A stretch of DNA of 64,000 bases from Halarchaeum rubridurum (GCF_014647115.1 NZ_BMOO01000001.1:248001-312000); one strand, 5' to 3'; shown: positions 44,450 to 53,183, counted from the stretch's first letter. The notes: generated from the sequence alone by a model not told the origin. Program-made: numbers and translations.

Positions 44450-45364
44450 CTACAGGGAGTGATAGGGGACGGTCCAGAAGTCCCGCGCGGCGGCCGCGAG
44501 GGCCTCACGCGGGTCGCCGCTCGCGTCCGAGGGCGCGCGGGCGTCGGCGTCGAACTCCCCGAGGAGCGTCGTCTGGCCGGTGACGTAGCAGGCGTCGTAG
44601 CCGTATTCGTCGTCGAGGGCGGCGAGGGCGTCGCGGGCGTCGTCGAGGTGCTCGTCGATCTGGCTCTCGCGGCGGCGCTCGAAGCGCGACTGGGAGAAGC
44701 CGCCCTTCGAGTGTTTGGCCTTCACGTCGCTCTCGAAGCCCTCGGCGTGGACGCGTTCGACGGCGTCGCCGGTCGCGTCGTAGACCCCGACGGCGAACAG
44801 GTCGGCGCGGACGAGCGCGAGGGCGTATCGACCCGTCGGCGCGAACCACGAGCGCTCGAGGCGGAAGGCGTCGCCCCACTCGCAGAAGGCGTCGGGGGCG
44901 AGCGGCGGGGCGAGCGTCGCGGCGACGAGCTCGGCGTCGTCGACGCAGACGAGGCAGGGCGCGGCGCGCTCGACGAGCGGCGCGCGCTCGCCGAGGGCGT
45001 CGCTCACGGGGTCGGGAACGTCGTGTTCGTCGACCACCATCGCGGTGAGCGCGCCCTCGGGGTCGGTCTCGACGCCGCCGAGACGGGCGAGCACGTCGTC
45101 GAGGCGCGCGCCGTGGAGGGCCTCGCTCGCGCGGTAGTCGACGCTCGCGGCGTCGCCGCCCTCGGCGCGCTCGACGCGGTCCTCCAGTTCGGCGATACGG
45201 TCCTCCAGGCGGTTGACCTCCTCCTCGGCCTCGTTGCGCGCGGCGACGGCCTCGCGGCGGCGCTCGCTCTCCGCGTCCAGTTGCGCGCGGAGGGAGTCGG
45301 TCTCGTCCTCCAGTTCGGCGATCCGTTCCTTCAGGGAGGCCCGACCGAGGAGTCGATCCAGCAT
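44450..45364 (-). CDS. Vms1/eRF1-fold (VLRF1) protein with N-terminal coiled coil
   Basis: The 304-residue protein has a coiled coil at residues 8-70 (LKERIAELEDETDSLRAQLD and onward). A VLRF1-like domain then carries KAKHSKGGFSQSRFERRRES at about 215-235. This GGFSQ loop with the following basic helix resembles the catalytic loop of Vms1/ANKZF1, which cleaves peptidyl-tRNA on stalled large subunits. The rest of the domain (LALVRADLFAVGVYDATGD, ACYVTGQTTLLGEF) fits the eRF1 middle-domain fold. It is therefore a candidate archaeal ribosome rescue factor. The coiled coil could bind the ribosome. Confidence 0.8.
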   Translation of the reverse strand: MLDRLLGRASLKERIAELEDETDSLRAQLDAESERRREAVAARNEAEEEVNRLEDRIAELEDRVERAEGGDAASVDYRASEALHGARLDDVLARLGGVETDPEGALTAMVVDEHDVPDPVSDALGERAPLVERAAPCLVCVDDAELVAATLAPPLAPDAFCEWGDAFRLERSWFAPTGRYALALVRADLFAVGVYDATGDAVERVHAEGFESDVKAKHSKGGFSQSRFERRRESQIDEHLDDARDALAALDDEYGYDACYVTGQTTLLGEFDADARAPSDASGDPREALAAAARDFWTVPYHSL

Positions 45365-45408
45365 GTCCCGAACGCGGGCCGGGCGGCGCTTAGGGGTTCC
45401 GGCACCCG

Positions 45409-45744
45409 CTACACCGCGCCGACCTCGAAAAGCCGTCTGGCGTGGCCGGGGCGGGCGAGCAGCACCTCGGCGAGCGCGGGCGGGTTGTCGACGCCGGCGT
45501 CGTCAAGGGTCTCTCGCGGGACGACGAGGGTGTCCGCGGGGACGTCCGCGTCGCCCTCGACGCGGTAGTGTCGGGAGCCGACCTTCATCACGAGCGGGTA
45601 GTCGGTGCGCGCGAGCCCCTCGCCCGCGTACACCTGCTCGTTGACGCGTTCGTGTTGGCGGCGCTGGAGCGCGGCCGTGCCGTCGTCGGACGGTTCGACG
45701 TAGAGCCGTCCGAGGTAGTAGCCGGTCGAGAACACCTCGAACAT
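45409..45744 (-). CDS. DUF5802-type conserved haloarchaeal protein (111 aa)
   Basis: The sequence starts MFEVFSTGYYLGRLYVEPSD, then NEQVYAGEGLARTDYPLVMK and HYRVEGDADVPADTLVVPRE. It is soluble, beta-rich and without Cys. I recognise it as a haloarchaeal family of unknown function (DUF5802, from memory). It is divergent from the HTH regulator, and T-rich boxes on both strands in the 94-base gap suggest shared control. Confidence 0.75.
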   Translation of the reverse strand: MFEVFSTGYYLGRLYVEPSDDGTAALQRRQHERVNEQVYAGEGLARTDYPLVMKVGSRHYRVEGDADVPADTLVVPRETLDDAGVDNPPALAEVLLARPGHARRLFEVGAV

Positions 45745-45838
45745 GTGTGTTATACTCTACCACGGCAGGGCAAAAAGCCATCGGCGATGTCGGGCACTGC
45801 GCTACCCTTTTGAGCGCGTGGCGACAACTCTCTCCCGT

Positions 45839-46585
45839 ATGGACTCCGGGGCACTCCTCGACCTCCTCGGCAACGAGAACAGGCGTCGCATCCTGCGCCT
45901 CCTCGCGCGCAAGCCCTGCTACGTCACCGAGATCAGCGAGTACCTCGGGGTCTCCCCGAAGGCCGTCATCGACCACCTCCGCCGCCTGGAGGAGGCGGGG
46001 CTCGTCGAGAGCCGGACGGACGAGAAACGCCGGAAGTACTTCCACATCGCGCGGAACCTCCGGCTCGAAGTGACCGTCTCGCGCCACGGGTTCGGCGCGA
46101 AGTCGGCCTACCCGGCGAGTCGCGACCTCGACCTGACGCGCTGTCACCACCTCACCATCGACGGCGTGGCCGACGCCACCGGCGGCGCGGACGGGGACGA
46201 CGCGGAAAGCGGGGACGCGACCGACCCGGGCGACGGCGACGCGAGTGAAACGAGCGACGACCCCGGCGACATCGCGTCGCTCGCCGACGAGCTCGCGGAG
46301 CTTGAGGACTTGGAGCGCGAGCTCTCGCTCGCCCAGCGGTGGGTGCAGGGCCGGCTCGCGGACGTCCGGGACGACCTCGCGGAGACGCTGGAGGCCGACG
46401 GCCACGAGGGGCTCTACGCGGAGGTCGTCGCGGCCGTCGCGGACGGCGAGGGGAGCATCGAGGCGCTCACGCGCCGGGTCGACGCCCCCGCGGAGGTCGT
46501 CGAGCACGCCGTCGGCGACCTGCTCGAACGCGACGTCCTCGAACCCGACGGCGACGACGGGTGGCGCGTCACAGACTCCGCGTGA
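45839..46585 (+). CDS. ArsR-type winged-helix regulator with coiled-coil C-terminus
   Basis: The 248-residue protein has an N-terminal winged helix at about 1-75 (LLDLLGNENRRRILRLLARK; recognition region VTEISEYLGVSPKAVIDHLR). A middle domain contains a small Cys/His motif region (LTRCHHLTIDG), followed by an acidic linker. A helical region then begins ELEDLERELSLAQRWVQGRL. A second winged-helix-like region ends the protein (IEALTRRVDAPAEVVEHAVG). It may bind DNA as a dimer. Its target could be the divergent DUF5802 gene. Its last 17 bases overlap the convergent membrane gene. Confidence 0.88.
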   Translation: MDSGALLDLLGNENRRRILRLLARKPCYVTEISEYLGVSPKAVIDHLRRLEEAGLVESRTDEKRRKYFHIARNLRLEVTVSRHGFGAKSAYPASRDLDLTRCHHLTIDGVADATGGADGDDAESGDATDPGDGDASETSDDPGDIASLADELAELEDLERELSLAQRWVQGRLADVRDDLAETLEADGHEGLYAEVVAAVADGEGSIEALTRRVDAPAEVVEHAVGDLLERDVLEPDGDDGWRVTDSA

Positions 46586-47072
46586 GGCCGTCGCGTAGGT
46601 CCCGCCCGAAGTAGTACCCCAGCACGCCGACGAGCGCGCCGATCCCGGCGACGACGAGGCCGAACGCGACGCCGGAGCGCGCGAGGTAGTCGACGGTGAT
46701 CGGGAGGAACGCGGACGTGAGGAGGCCGAACAGGACGCTGCCGACGGCCGCGAGCGCCGCGGCGAGCGCGACTTCGACGTAACACCGCCGAGCGGAGGCG
46801 ACGCCGAGCGCGAACGTCGCGGCGCCGAGGCCGACGAAGCGCGTTAGCGACCCGACGAGCGGGACGAGGCCGCCGACGAAGAGGCCCACGCCGGCGAGGA
46901 CGAGCGCGAGGAGGAAGCGACGCGGCGAGAAGAGCCGTCGGGCGCGCGCACGGAGACCGCCGGGGCGTGCGCTGGTGCCGTCGGTACCGGCGGGGTCTCG
47001 GGCCGGGTTCGCCCCGACGCGCTCGCTCGCGTCGCCGGTCCCACGGTCCCCGAGCGGGTCGTCGCGCGACAT
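46569..47072 (-). CDS. Four-helix membrane protein (167 aa)
   Basis: After a charged, disordered N-terminus of about 50 residues come four hydrophobic helices: FLLALVLAGVGLFVGGLVPLV, FVGLGAATFALGVAS, VALAAALAAVGSVLFGLLTS and VAFGLVVAGIGALVGVLGYYFG. The last is followed by GRDLRDGLTRSL. I recognise no family. It is divergent from gatD. Confidence 0.75.
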   Translation of the reverse strand: MSRDDPLGDRGTGDASERVGANPARDPAGTDGTSARPGGLRARARRLFSPRRFLLALVLAGVGLFVGGLVPLVGSLTRFVGLGAATFALGVASARRCYVEVALAAALAAVGSVLFGLLTSAFLPITVDYLARSGVAFGLVVAGIGALVGVLGYYFGRDLRDGLTRSL

Positions 47073-47172
47073 ACCCGTTCGTGCGCGGGCGGGACGTATG
47101 GCTCTTGTCCCGACCCGTCCGCACGGCGGGCGAACGGATGGTTTCAAGGTCGGCGACGCGCGACTCTCAGCC

Positions 47173-48435
47173 ATGCACTCAGGGGACCGCGTCCGCGTGG
47201 AACGCGACGGACAGGTGAACGAGGGCGTGCTCCTGCCGTCCTCGACGCCGGAGCACCTCGTGGTGAAACTGGAGAGCGGCTACAACGTCGGCGTCGAGCG
47301 CGAGGGCGCCGACGTCGAGGTGCTCGAATCGGACGTCTACGCCATCGACGGCAACGCGAGCGAGGGGGAGAGCGAGGGCTCTGCGGTCGCCTTCGACGAG
47401 GACCTCCCCACCATCGCGCTCATCAGCACGGGCGGGACCATCGCCTCCACCGTCGACTACCGCACGGGCGCGGTGACGGCGCAGTTCGACGCCGAGGACG
47501 TCCTGCGCGCCGTCCCGGACCTCGCCGGCCGCGCGAACTACCGGGGGCGCGTCGTCGCCAACATCCTCTCCGAGAACATGGACCCCTCCATCTGGCGCGA
47601 GCTCGCGGAGGCCGTCCGGGAGGAGATCGAGAACGGGGCGGACGGCGTCGTCGTGATGCACGGGACGGACACGATGCAGTACTCCGCCTCCGTGCTCTCC
47701 TTCATGCTCGACACGCCTGTGCCCGTCGTGTTCACGGGGAGTCAGCGCTCCGCGGACCGGCCGTCGTCGGACAACGTCATGAACGCCGTCTGTGCCGTCG
47801 AGGCCGCGAAGGCCGACGTCGCCGAGGTGATGGTCTGCATGCACGCGACGCAGTCCGACGACCGCTGTGCGCTCCACCGCGGGACGCGCGTCCGCAAGGG
47901 CCACACGTCGCGCCGCGACGCCTTCGAGACCGTCGACGGCACCCCCATCGGCCACGTCGACTACGACACGGAGACGGTGACGTTCGACGGGACGGCGGAC
48001 CTCGCCGCGCGCGGCGACGCCGACCTCTCGCTCGACCCGGCGCTCGAACCCGACGTCGAACTCGTGACGTTCACGCCGGGGATGGACCCCGCGTTCCTCG
48101 AAATGCTGGAGGGCCGCGCGGGCGTCGTCGTCGAGGGGACGGGGCTCGGGCACGTGAACTCGGAGCTCGTGGACGTGATAGACGACCTCACGGACGCCGG
48201 GACGACGGTCGTGATGACCTCGCAGTGTCTCGGCGGCCGCGTCTGTGACCGCGTGTACGACACCGGGCGCGACCTCCTCGATGCGGGCGTCGTCGAGGGC
48301 GAGGACCTCCTGCCGGGGACGGCGAAGACGAAGCTGATGTGGGCGCTCGCCAACACGGACTCCCCCGCGGAGGCGATGCGGACGCCGCTCGCCGGCGAGC
48401 TGAGCGAGCGCTCGGTGCCCGAGTCGGCGCGGTAG
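47173..48435 (+). CDS. gatD: Glutamyl-tRNA(Gln) amidotransferase subunit D
   Basis: GatD is the asparaginase-like subunit of archaeal GatDE, which converts Glu-tRNA(Gln) to Gln-tRNA(Gln). The 420-residue protein has a short beta-barrel N-domain (1-75: GDRVRVERDGQVNEGVLLPS) and then the L-asparaginase fold. Catalytic Thr occurs in ISTGGTIAS and in VVMHGTDTMQYSA, with VFTGSQRSADRPSSDN in between. The ATG at 47173 begins at the barrel. gatE is not in the window. Confidence 0.96.
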   Translation: MHSGDRVRVERDGQVNEGVLLPSSTPEHLVVKLESGYNVGVEREGADVEVLESDVYAIDGNASEGESEGSAVAFDEDLPTIALISTGGTIASTVDYRTGAVTAQFDAEDVLRAVPDLAGRANYRGRVVANILSENMDPSIWRELAEAVREEIENGADGVVVMHGTDTMQYSASVLSFMLDTPVPVVFTGSQRSADRPSSDNVMNAVCAVEAAKADVAEVMVCMHATQSDDRCALHRGTRVRKGHTSRRDAFETVDGTPIGHVDYDTETVTFDGTADLAARGDADLSLDPALEPDVELVTFTPGMDPAFLEMLEGRAGVVVEGTGLGHVNSELVDVIDDLTDAGTTVVMTSQCLGGRVCDRVYDTGRDLLDAGVVEGEDLLPGTAKTKLMWALANTDSPAEAMRTPLAGELSERSVPESAR

Positions 48436-48540
48436 GGGATTCAGTAGACGGAGGGAACGAGGCGGCGCAGGCAGTTCGGGTGCGCGACGACGTCGCCGCG
48501 GGCACAAGGGTCATCCGGGCGTTCCGCGTATCGGTCGCGC

Positions 48541-48921
48541 ATGAGCGAACGCGAGCCGACGACGGCGCTCGTCGAGCGTCTCCGGGAGGCGTACGGCGAC
48601 GGGCTGCGGGCGGTGGCGACCTACGACCGGGAGGGATACACCGTCCACTATCGGGACGCGGCCGTCACGGCGGCGTACGACGACCCCGACCTCGACGCGA
48701 TTTACGAGGACGTCGTGCTCGGCGACGTCAATCGGGGGTTCGAGGAGACGCTGTTCGACGACCTCGGCGACGTCGAGGGAAAACTCAGGCTCTTCGCGGA
48801 CGGGACGGTCGCGCACTTCTGGCCGCGCTCGGACGACGCGGGGGTGTTGGTGGCGTTCGACGGGAGCGTGGACGTCGCCGTGCGCACGCTGCACGGTATC
48901 GTCGGCGAACACTACGGGTGA
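48541..48921 (+). CDS. Conserved haloarchaeal protein, function unknown (126 aa)
   Basis: The sequence begins MSEREPTTALVERLREAYGD and continues LRAVATYDREGYTVHYRDAA, DPDLDAIYEDVVLGDVNRGF and DVEGKLRLFADGTVAHFWPR. It is an alpha/beta soluble protein that looks like a small sensor-type fold (inference from pattern only). It is a single gene between gatD and samp1, convergent with samp1. Confidence 0.75.
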   Translation: MSEREPTTALVERLREAYGDGLRAVATYDREGYTVHYRDAAVTAAYDDPDLDAIYEDVVLGDVNRGFEETLFDDLGDVEGKLRLFADGTVAHFWPRSDDAGVLVAFDGSVDVAVRTLHGIVGEHYG

Positions 48922-48931
48922 CGCGTAGCGT

Positions 48932-49195
48932 CTAGCCGCCGCTGACGGGCGGGAAGAGCGCGAGTTCGTCGTCGGGCGCGGCGTCGTCGGCGAGCGACGC
49001 GTCCGCGCCGTTCCGCAGGAGGTTGACGTGGTCGTAGAGCGTCCCGTCGTCGGCGAGGACGCGCTCGCGCAGCGCCGGCCGGTCGTCGAGGAGGGCCTCG
49101 AGGGCGTCCCCGACCGTCGCGTCCGCCGGGACGGAGACGGTGATGCGGTCGTCGCCGGCGACCTCCGCGAGGTCCGCGAACAGCTTCCACTCCAT
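48932..49195 (-). CDS. samp1: Ubiquitin-like small archaeal modifier protein SAMP1
   Basis: This is an 87-residue beta-grasp protein of the MoaD/SAMP1 type, starting MEWKLFADLAEVAGDD and ending FPPVSGG. The C-terminal diglycine is adenylated and thiocarboxylated by UbaA, then used for protein conjugation or for sulfur transfer to molybdopterin. The N-terminus MEWKLFADLAEVAG is nearly identical to Haloferax volcanii SAMP1 as I recall it. In that species samp1 supports molybdoenzyme activity. It is a single gene. Confidence 0.95.
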   Translation of the reverse strand: MEWKLFADLAEVAGDDRITVSVPADATVGDALEALLDDRPALRERVLADDGTLYDHVNLLRNGADASLADDAAPDDELALFPPVSGG

Positions 49196-49231
49196 ACGCG
49201 CACTGTGGGCGCGCGCGGTATCAGGCTGTCG

Positions 49232-50455
49232 TCAGGCGTCGCCCTCGCCGTGGTCGGGCGCGCCCGCGCTGGCGGCGGCTTCGGCCTCGCGGACGGTCTC
49301 CGGGCGGGCGACGAGGTAGAGGACGTCGCCGACGGCGAGCGGGCGGGCGCGCGACGGGATGGGGTCGACCGGGCCGTCGGCGGGCCGGACGGCGGCGACG
49401 GTCGCGCCGACGTCGCCGACGGTGCCGTCGGCGAGCGCGCTCCCCTCGCGGACGGTGACGGTCGCCATCGTCTCGTCGGCCCCGCGGAGGACGGAGGCGA
49501 ACTGCCGGTCGGCACCGGGGTCGCTCGGGAGCGTGAGGAGCCGATAGTCGCCGCCGGCGATTCGCTCGGCGTCGGCGGCGTCGAGCGCGAGCGTGACGAC
49601 GTCGTCCGAGACGCCGCGCAGTTCGCCCGTGGCGACGCGCTCGGCGGTCGGCTCCGTGCGCCAGACCTGCACGACGTCGCCCGGGCCGGCGTCGTTCGGC
49701 GGGTCGGCGCGGACGGCGACGGCACCCATTCCGGGCCCGAGCGTCGGGCCGATACCGGCGAGGCGGGTGCCGACGGCGAAGTATTTCACCGCGCCGCTCG
49801 CGTCGAGGTCGACGTCGACGTAGCCGACGTCGTAGTCGTCGCGGAGGCGGGCGGCGACGCGCGCCTCGAGGTCCGCGACGGTGAGCCCGCGCGGGAAGAG
49901 CAGCGTCTTGTTCGCCATCTTCTCCTTCGTCTCCTCGCTGACCGGGTCGTAGCCGTCGACGTCGTCTATCTCGTCCGGAATCTCGACGGCGACGACGCGG
50001 CCGACGGCCTTGACGAGCTGGCCGACCTCGCCGTCGACCTCGCGGGTGCCGAGGAACGCGAAGGTCTCGACGGCGAGGCGGTCGCCGCCGCGCGCGCCGG
50101 GCGCGCCGAGCGCGACCGCGACGGCGAACGCCGCGAGGTTGAACACGATCTCGCTCGGGTCGAACACCGCGGCCTGGTTGGCGACGACGGACGCGAACGC
50201 CGTCTTCGTGTTCAAGTAGAGCGCGACGCCGGAGAGGCCGGCGAACGTCCCGAGCGCCGTGTGCGCGGTCTGCCGGAAGTACCAGCGGTAGACGGCGCTG
50301 ACGACGACCGCGACGAGGAAGCTGAAGACGCCGAGACCCGCGATACGGAGCGCACCGCGTGTCAACACGCCGACGTAGTCAACCGCCCCGCCCTGGAGCG
50401 GGAGGGCGAGCGCGGCGGGCGTGGAGGCGAGGGCGGACGTGGGGACGGCCATCAC
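49232..50455 (-). CDS. Membrane protein with TrkA-C (RCK_C) domains, downstream member of pair
   Basis: The 407-residue protein has three hydrophobic N-terminal segments (IAGLGVFSFLVAVVVSAVYR about 38-57, ALGTFAGLSGVALYLN, and IVFNLAAFAVAVALG). A cytosolic part of about 270 residues follows. It ends in an RCK_C-like domain (VTVREGSALADGTVGDVGAT, then PLAVGDVLYLVARPE). There is also a middle module with LEARVAARLRDDYDVGYVDV. It overlaps the next upstream gene by 4 bases (50452-50455). The pair likely forms a regulatory membrane complex, possibly for K+ (inference). Confidence 0.8.
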   Translation of the reverse strand: MMAVPTSALASTPAALALPLQGGAVDYVGVLTRGALRIAGLGVFSFLVAVVVSAVYRWYFRQTAHTALGTFAGLSGVALYLNTKTAFASVVANQAAVFDPSEIVFNLAAFAVAVALGAPGARGGDRLAVETFAFLGTREVDGEVGQLVKAVGRVVAVEIPDEIDDVDGYDPVSEETKEKMANKTLLFPRGLTVADLEARVAARLRDDYDVGYVDVDLDASGAVKYFAVGTRLAGIGPTLGPGMGAVAVRADPPNDAGPGDVVQVWRTEPTAERVATGELRGVSDDVVTLALDAADAERIAGGDYRLLTLPSDPGADRQFASVLRGADETMATVTVREGSALADGTVGDVGATVAAVRPADGPVDPIPSRARPLAVGDVLYLVARPETVREAEAAASAGAPDHGEGDA

Positions 50456-51699
50456 GCGACCGCCTCCTCGAAGGCCGTCAGTTTCTCGCGCGTCCCGACG
50501 GCGAAGCAGTCGTCGCCGCCGGAGACGGCCGTGTCACCCCGCGGGGCGACCGTCCACGAGCCGTCGTGGCGGAGCGCGATGACGGCGACGCCGTAGGCGT
50601 CCCGGACGTCCGCGTCGCCGAGCGTCGTCCCGTCGAGCGGGCCGCCGGCGCGGACGGTGAGCCGCCGCACGCGGTTGCCGGTCCGCCGGAGGAGGGAGAG
50701 CAGTTCGAACTCGCGGCGCGTCCCGCGGGCCGTGACGACGACTGCCCCCTCGCTCGCGGCGACGAGCGTCTCCGCGCTCGCGCGGTCGGTGGCGACCGTG
50801 ATTCGGCCCTCGCCGCCGGTCGTGACGGGCGCGGCGGTGCGGGCGGGCGTCTCGGCGTCGGTACCTCCGTCGGTCGCCGCGGGCGTCGATTGTTGCGCTT
50901 CCTCCTCGTCGGGGTCGACGCTCCGCGCGGCGACGACCGTCCCGGTGCAGTCGCCGGCGTCGGTGTGGAGCGAGACGACGTCGCCGCGCGCGACGCCGGT
51001 GGGGACGAGCGCGTTCACGGAGACGGCACGGTCGCCGCGGGGGACGCGCTTCGAGACGCCCGACAGCGGTGGGGCGACGACGACGGTGGCGCGGGCGCGC
51101 TCGTCGATGCGGACGTCCGCGTCCGCGACGTCGAACTCCGCGCGGAGGCGCTCCTCGAAGCGGCGTTCGAGTTCGGCCAGCGGGAGGTCCGCGGGGAATG
51201 TCCAGTCGACCGCGGCGATCTCGGCGCGCAGCGCCTCGGGGAGCGGCGGGTAGCCCTCCATGTCGCCGACGGCGCCGACGACGGGGACGCGGACCTGCCC
51301 GATGCCGCCGACGAGGTCGACGACGTCGCGCGAGAGGGTGCGCGCGCGGAGGCGCTTGAGCGAGAAGTGTTTCGGGAGGCTCGCGCCGAGCGCGTCGCCC
51401 TTCGCGTGGGCGTAGAAACAGCCCATCAGGACGACGACGAGCGCGGTGACGAGCGCGACGCTGTTGGCGGACTGGAGGACCGTCGTGTCGTTGAAGGCCA
51501 TCAGTCCGCCGTTGATGCCCGCGATGGCGATGCCGAGGACGACGACACCGAACGCGGGGATCGTGAGCCCCGTGATGTACTTGAAGACGAAGCCGAACCC
51601 GAAGCAGACGAGCGCGGGGATCACGCCCGTGAGGAGGCCGAGATAGACCCCGAGGAGGACCTGCATCGGGAACGACCCCGTTGAGAGACCGAACGGCAT
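50452..51699 (-). CDS. Membrane protein with TrkA-C (RCK_C) domain, first of pair
   Basis: The 415-residue protein begins MPFGLSTGSFPMQVLLGVYL. Three N-terminal helices follow (LLTGVIPALVCFGFGFVFKY; LTIPAFGVVVLGIAIAGING; SVALVTALVVVLMGCFYAHA). The soluble region has the same order of modules as its neighbour: LERRFEERLRAEFDVADADV, then a linker, and a C-terminal TrkA-C domain (LDGTTLGDADVRDAYGVAVI). The gene pair therefore looks like an old duplication. It is divergent from the K+ channel gene. Confidence 0.82.
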   Translation of the reverse strand: MPFGLSTGSFPMQVLLGVYLGLLTGVIPALVCFGFGFVFKYITGLTIPAFGVVVLGIAIAGINGGLMAFNDTTVLQSANSVALVTALVVVLMGCFYAHAKGDALGASLPKHFSLKRLRARTLSRDVVDLVGGIGQVRVPVVGAVGDMEGYPPLPEALRAEIAAVDWTFPADLPLAELERRFEERLRAEFDVADADVRIDERARATVVVAPPLSGVSKRVPRGDRAVSVNALVPTGVARGDVVSLHTDAGDCTGTVVAARSVDPDEEEAQQSTPAATDGGTDAETPARTAAPVTTGGEGRITVATDRASAETLVAASEGAVVVTARGTRREFELLSLLRRTGNRVRRLTVRAGGPLDGTTLGDADVRDAYGVAVIALRHDGSWTVAPRGDTAVSGGDDCFAVGTREKLTAFEEAVA

Positions 51700-51740
51700 A
51701 CCCCGACCGTGGTGCGGGGTGGGTAAATCGGTACCGCCGC

Positions 51741-51911
51741 GACCCGGCGGCGCGCACCTCGTGTGCGCGTCTCCGGTCGCGGCCCGCGGTCGGTTCGGAG
51801 CGGTGGGTCAGGAGTGCGGGGCAGTGGGTCAGAGGAGTGCGACGCCGTAGTGCGGTTCGACCCGGCGGCGCGCACCTCGTGTGCGCGTCTCCGGTCGCAG
51901 CCCGCGGTCGG
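51741..51911. repeat. 53-bp direct repeat with internal hairpin in a divergent promoter region
   Basis: 51741-51793 is repeated at 51859-51911 with one mismatch and a period of 118 bp. Each copy carries CGCGCAC(CTCGT)GTGCGCG, a 7-bp stem with a 5-base loop. The unit between also has a shorter repeat (GTGGGTCAGGAGTGCGG / GTGGGTCAGAGGAGTGCG). It lies in the gap between the divergent TrkA-C genes and the K+ channel, so it may affect both promoters. Confidence 0.9.
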
Positions 51912-51960
51912 CGACGACGCCGCCCGCCCGTCGCCGCGCGTCGCGGACGCGTCGCGCTAC

Positions 51961-51967
51961 GTTTATA
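51961..51967 (+). promoter_or_regulatory. TATA box of the K+ channel gene
   Basis: GTTTATA is centred about 28 bases before the ATG at 51993, predicting a leaderless mRNA. Confidence 0.75.
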
Positions 51968-51992
51968 CGCCGCGCGCCCCCCCCGCCCCGGT

Positions 51993-53183
51993 ATGGCCCG
52001 CACGAACCGGCGGCTGCTGTCGTCGCGCGCCGCCGTGTTGCTCACGTCGCTCGTCGCCGTCCTCTCGGTGGTGACGGGCGTCGTGAACATCCTGAGCCCG
52101 CAGTTCGGCCCGTACGTTCCGGGTCCGGTCCAGCAGGTCGCGGGGTTCACGGGGACGCTCACGGGCTTTTTGATGGTCGTCTCGGCGCTCGGGATGCGCC
52201 GGGGCCTCCGCGCGGCGTGGTGGTCGACGGTCGTCCTCCTGCCGGTGACGGCGGCGCAGGGGCTCGTGCAGGTGTCCGTCTACTCGGTGCCGCTCGTCGT
52301 GCTCTCGCTCCTCTCGCTCCCGACCGTCGTGTTGACGCGCTCGCGCTTCGACCGGGAGCTCTCGCTGTCGACGAGCCAGATCACCGCGGCGCTGGCGCTC
52401 GCGGGCGTCCTCGCGTACGGTACCGTCGGGACGTACGCCCTGCGCGACGGCTTCCCGGGCGTCTCCTCGCTGCTCGACGCCTTCTACTACACGCTCGTGA
52501 CGGCGAGCACGGTCGGCTACGGCGACATCACGCCGAAGACGGAGATGGCGACGCTGTTCTCGCTCTCCGTGCTCGTCCTCGGCGTCGCCGGTTTCGGTAT
52601 CGCGCTCAGCACCCTCCTCGGCCCCGCCATCGAGGCGCGCTTCGCCTCCGCACTCGGACGCATGACCCAATCACAACTCGAATCCCTCGAACACCACGTC
52701 ATCGTCGCCGGCTACGGCGAGCTGACGGAATCGATACTCGAAGAGCTCGGCGACGACCACGAGTTCGTCGTCGTCGTGAAGGAGCCGACCACCGCCTCGG
52801 CGCTCCGCGAGCGCGGCTTCAACGTCCTCACGGAGGACCCCTCGGACGCGGCGTCGCTCGACCACGCGGGCATCGACCGCGCGGACGCGGTCGTCGCGGC
52901 GACGAACGACGACGGGCAGGACGCTCTCGCCATCCTGACCGCGCGCCAACTCCAGCCCGACGTGCGGATCGTCGCGGCGGCGACCGAGCGCGAGAACGAG
53001 GAGAAGCTGCGCGCCGCGGGCGCGGACACCGTCATCAGCCCCGCGGTCATCGGCGGTCGCCTCCTCGTGCAGTCCGCGCTCGGCGACGAGCACGCGGAGG
53101 AGACCGCAAAACAGGTGACGGAGGGCGAGGAGCCGGGCGGGTCGCCGGAAACGCAGTCGGACGAAGCGGCCGACGGGAACTGA
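51993..53183 (+). CDS. Ion channel with TVGYGD filter and RCK (TrkA-N) domain
   Basis: The 396-residue protein has several N-terminal helices, then a pore loop with the K+ selectivity filter TVGYGD (about residues 173-178) and inner helix LFSLSVLVLGVAGFGIALST. The RCK_N domain starts HHVIVAGYGELTESILEELG (about 234). DDGQDALAILTARQLQPDVR and VISPAVIGGRLLVQSALGDE follow. The last Gly of the usual GxGxxG is Thr here (GYGELT), so nucleotide affinity may differ. No RCK_C follows, only an acidic tail. It is a potassium channel gated by a cytosolic ligand. Confidence 0.93.
   Translation: MARTNRRLLSSRAAVLLTSLVAVLSVVTGVVNILSPQFGPYVPGPVQQVAGFTGTLTGFLMVVSALGMRRGLRAAWWSTVVLLPVTAAQGLVQVSVYSVPLVVLSLLSLPTVVLTRSRFDRELSLSTSQITAALALAGVLAYGTVGTYALRDGFPGVSSLLDAFYYTLVTASTVGYGDITPKTEMATLFSLSVLVLGVAGFGIALSTLLGPAIEARFASALGRMTQSQLESLEHHVIVAGYGELTESILEELGDDHEFVVVVKEPTTASALRERGFNVLTEDPSDAASLDHAGIDRADAVVAATNDDGQDALAILTARQLQPDVRIVAAATERENEEKLRAAGADTVISPAVIGGRLLVQSALGDEHAEETAKQVTEGEEPGGSPETQSDEAADGN

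Noticed and set aside
42498-45568. Long plus-strand frames opposite the DgcA/DgcN/Vms1-like genes
   Set aside because: Arg/Val/Asp-rich shadows of well-supported minus-strand genes.
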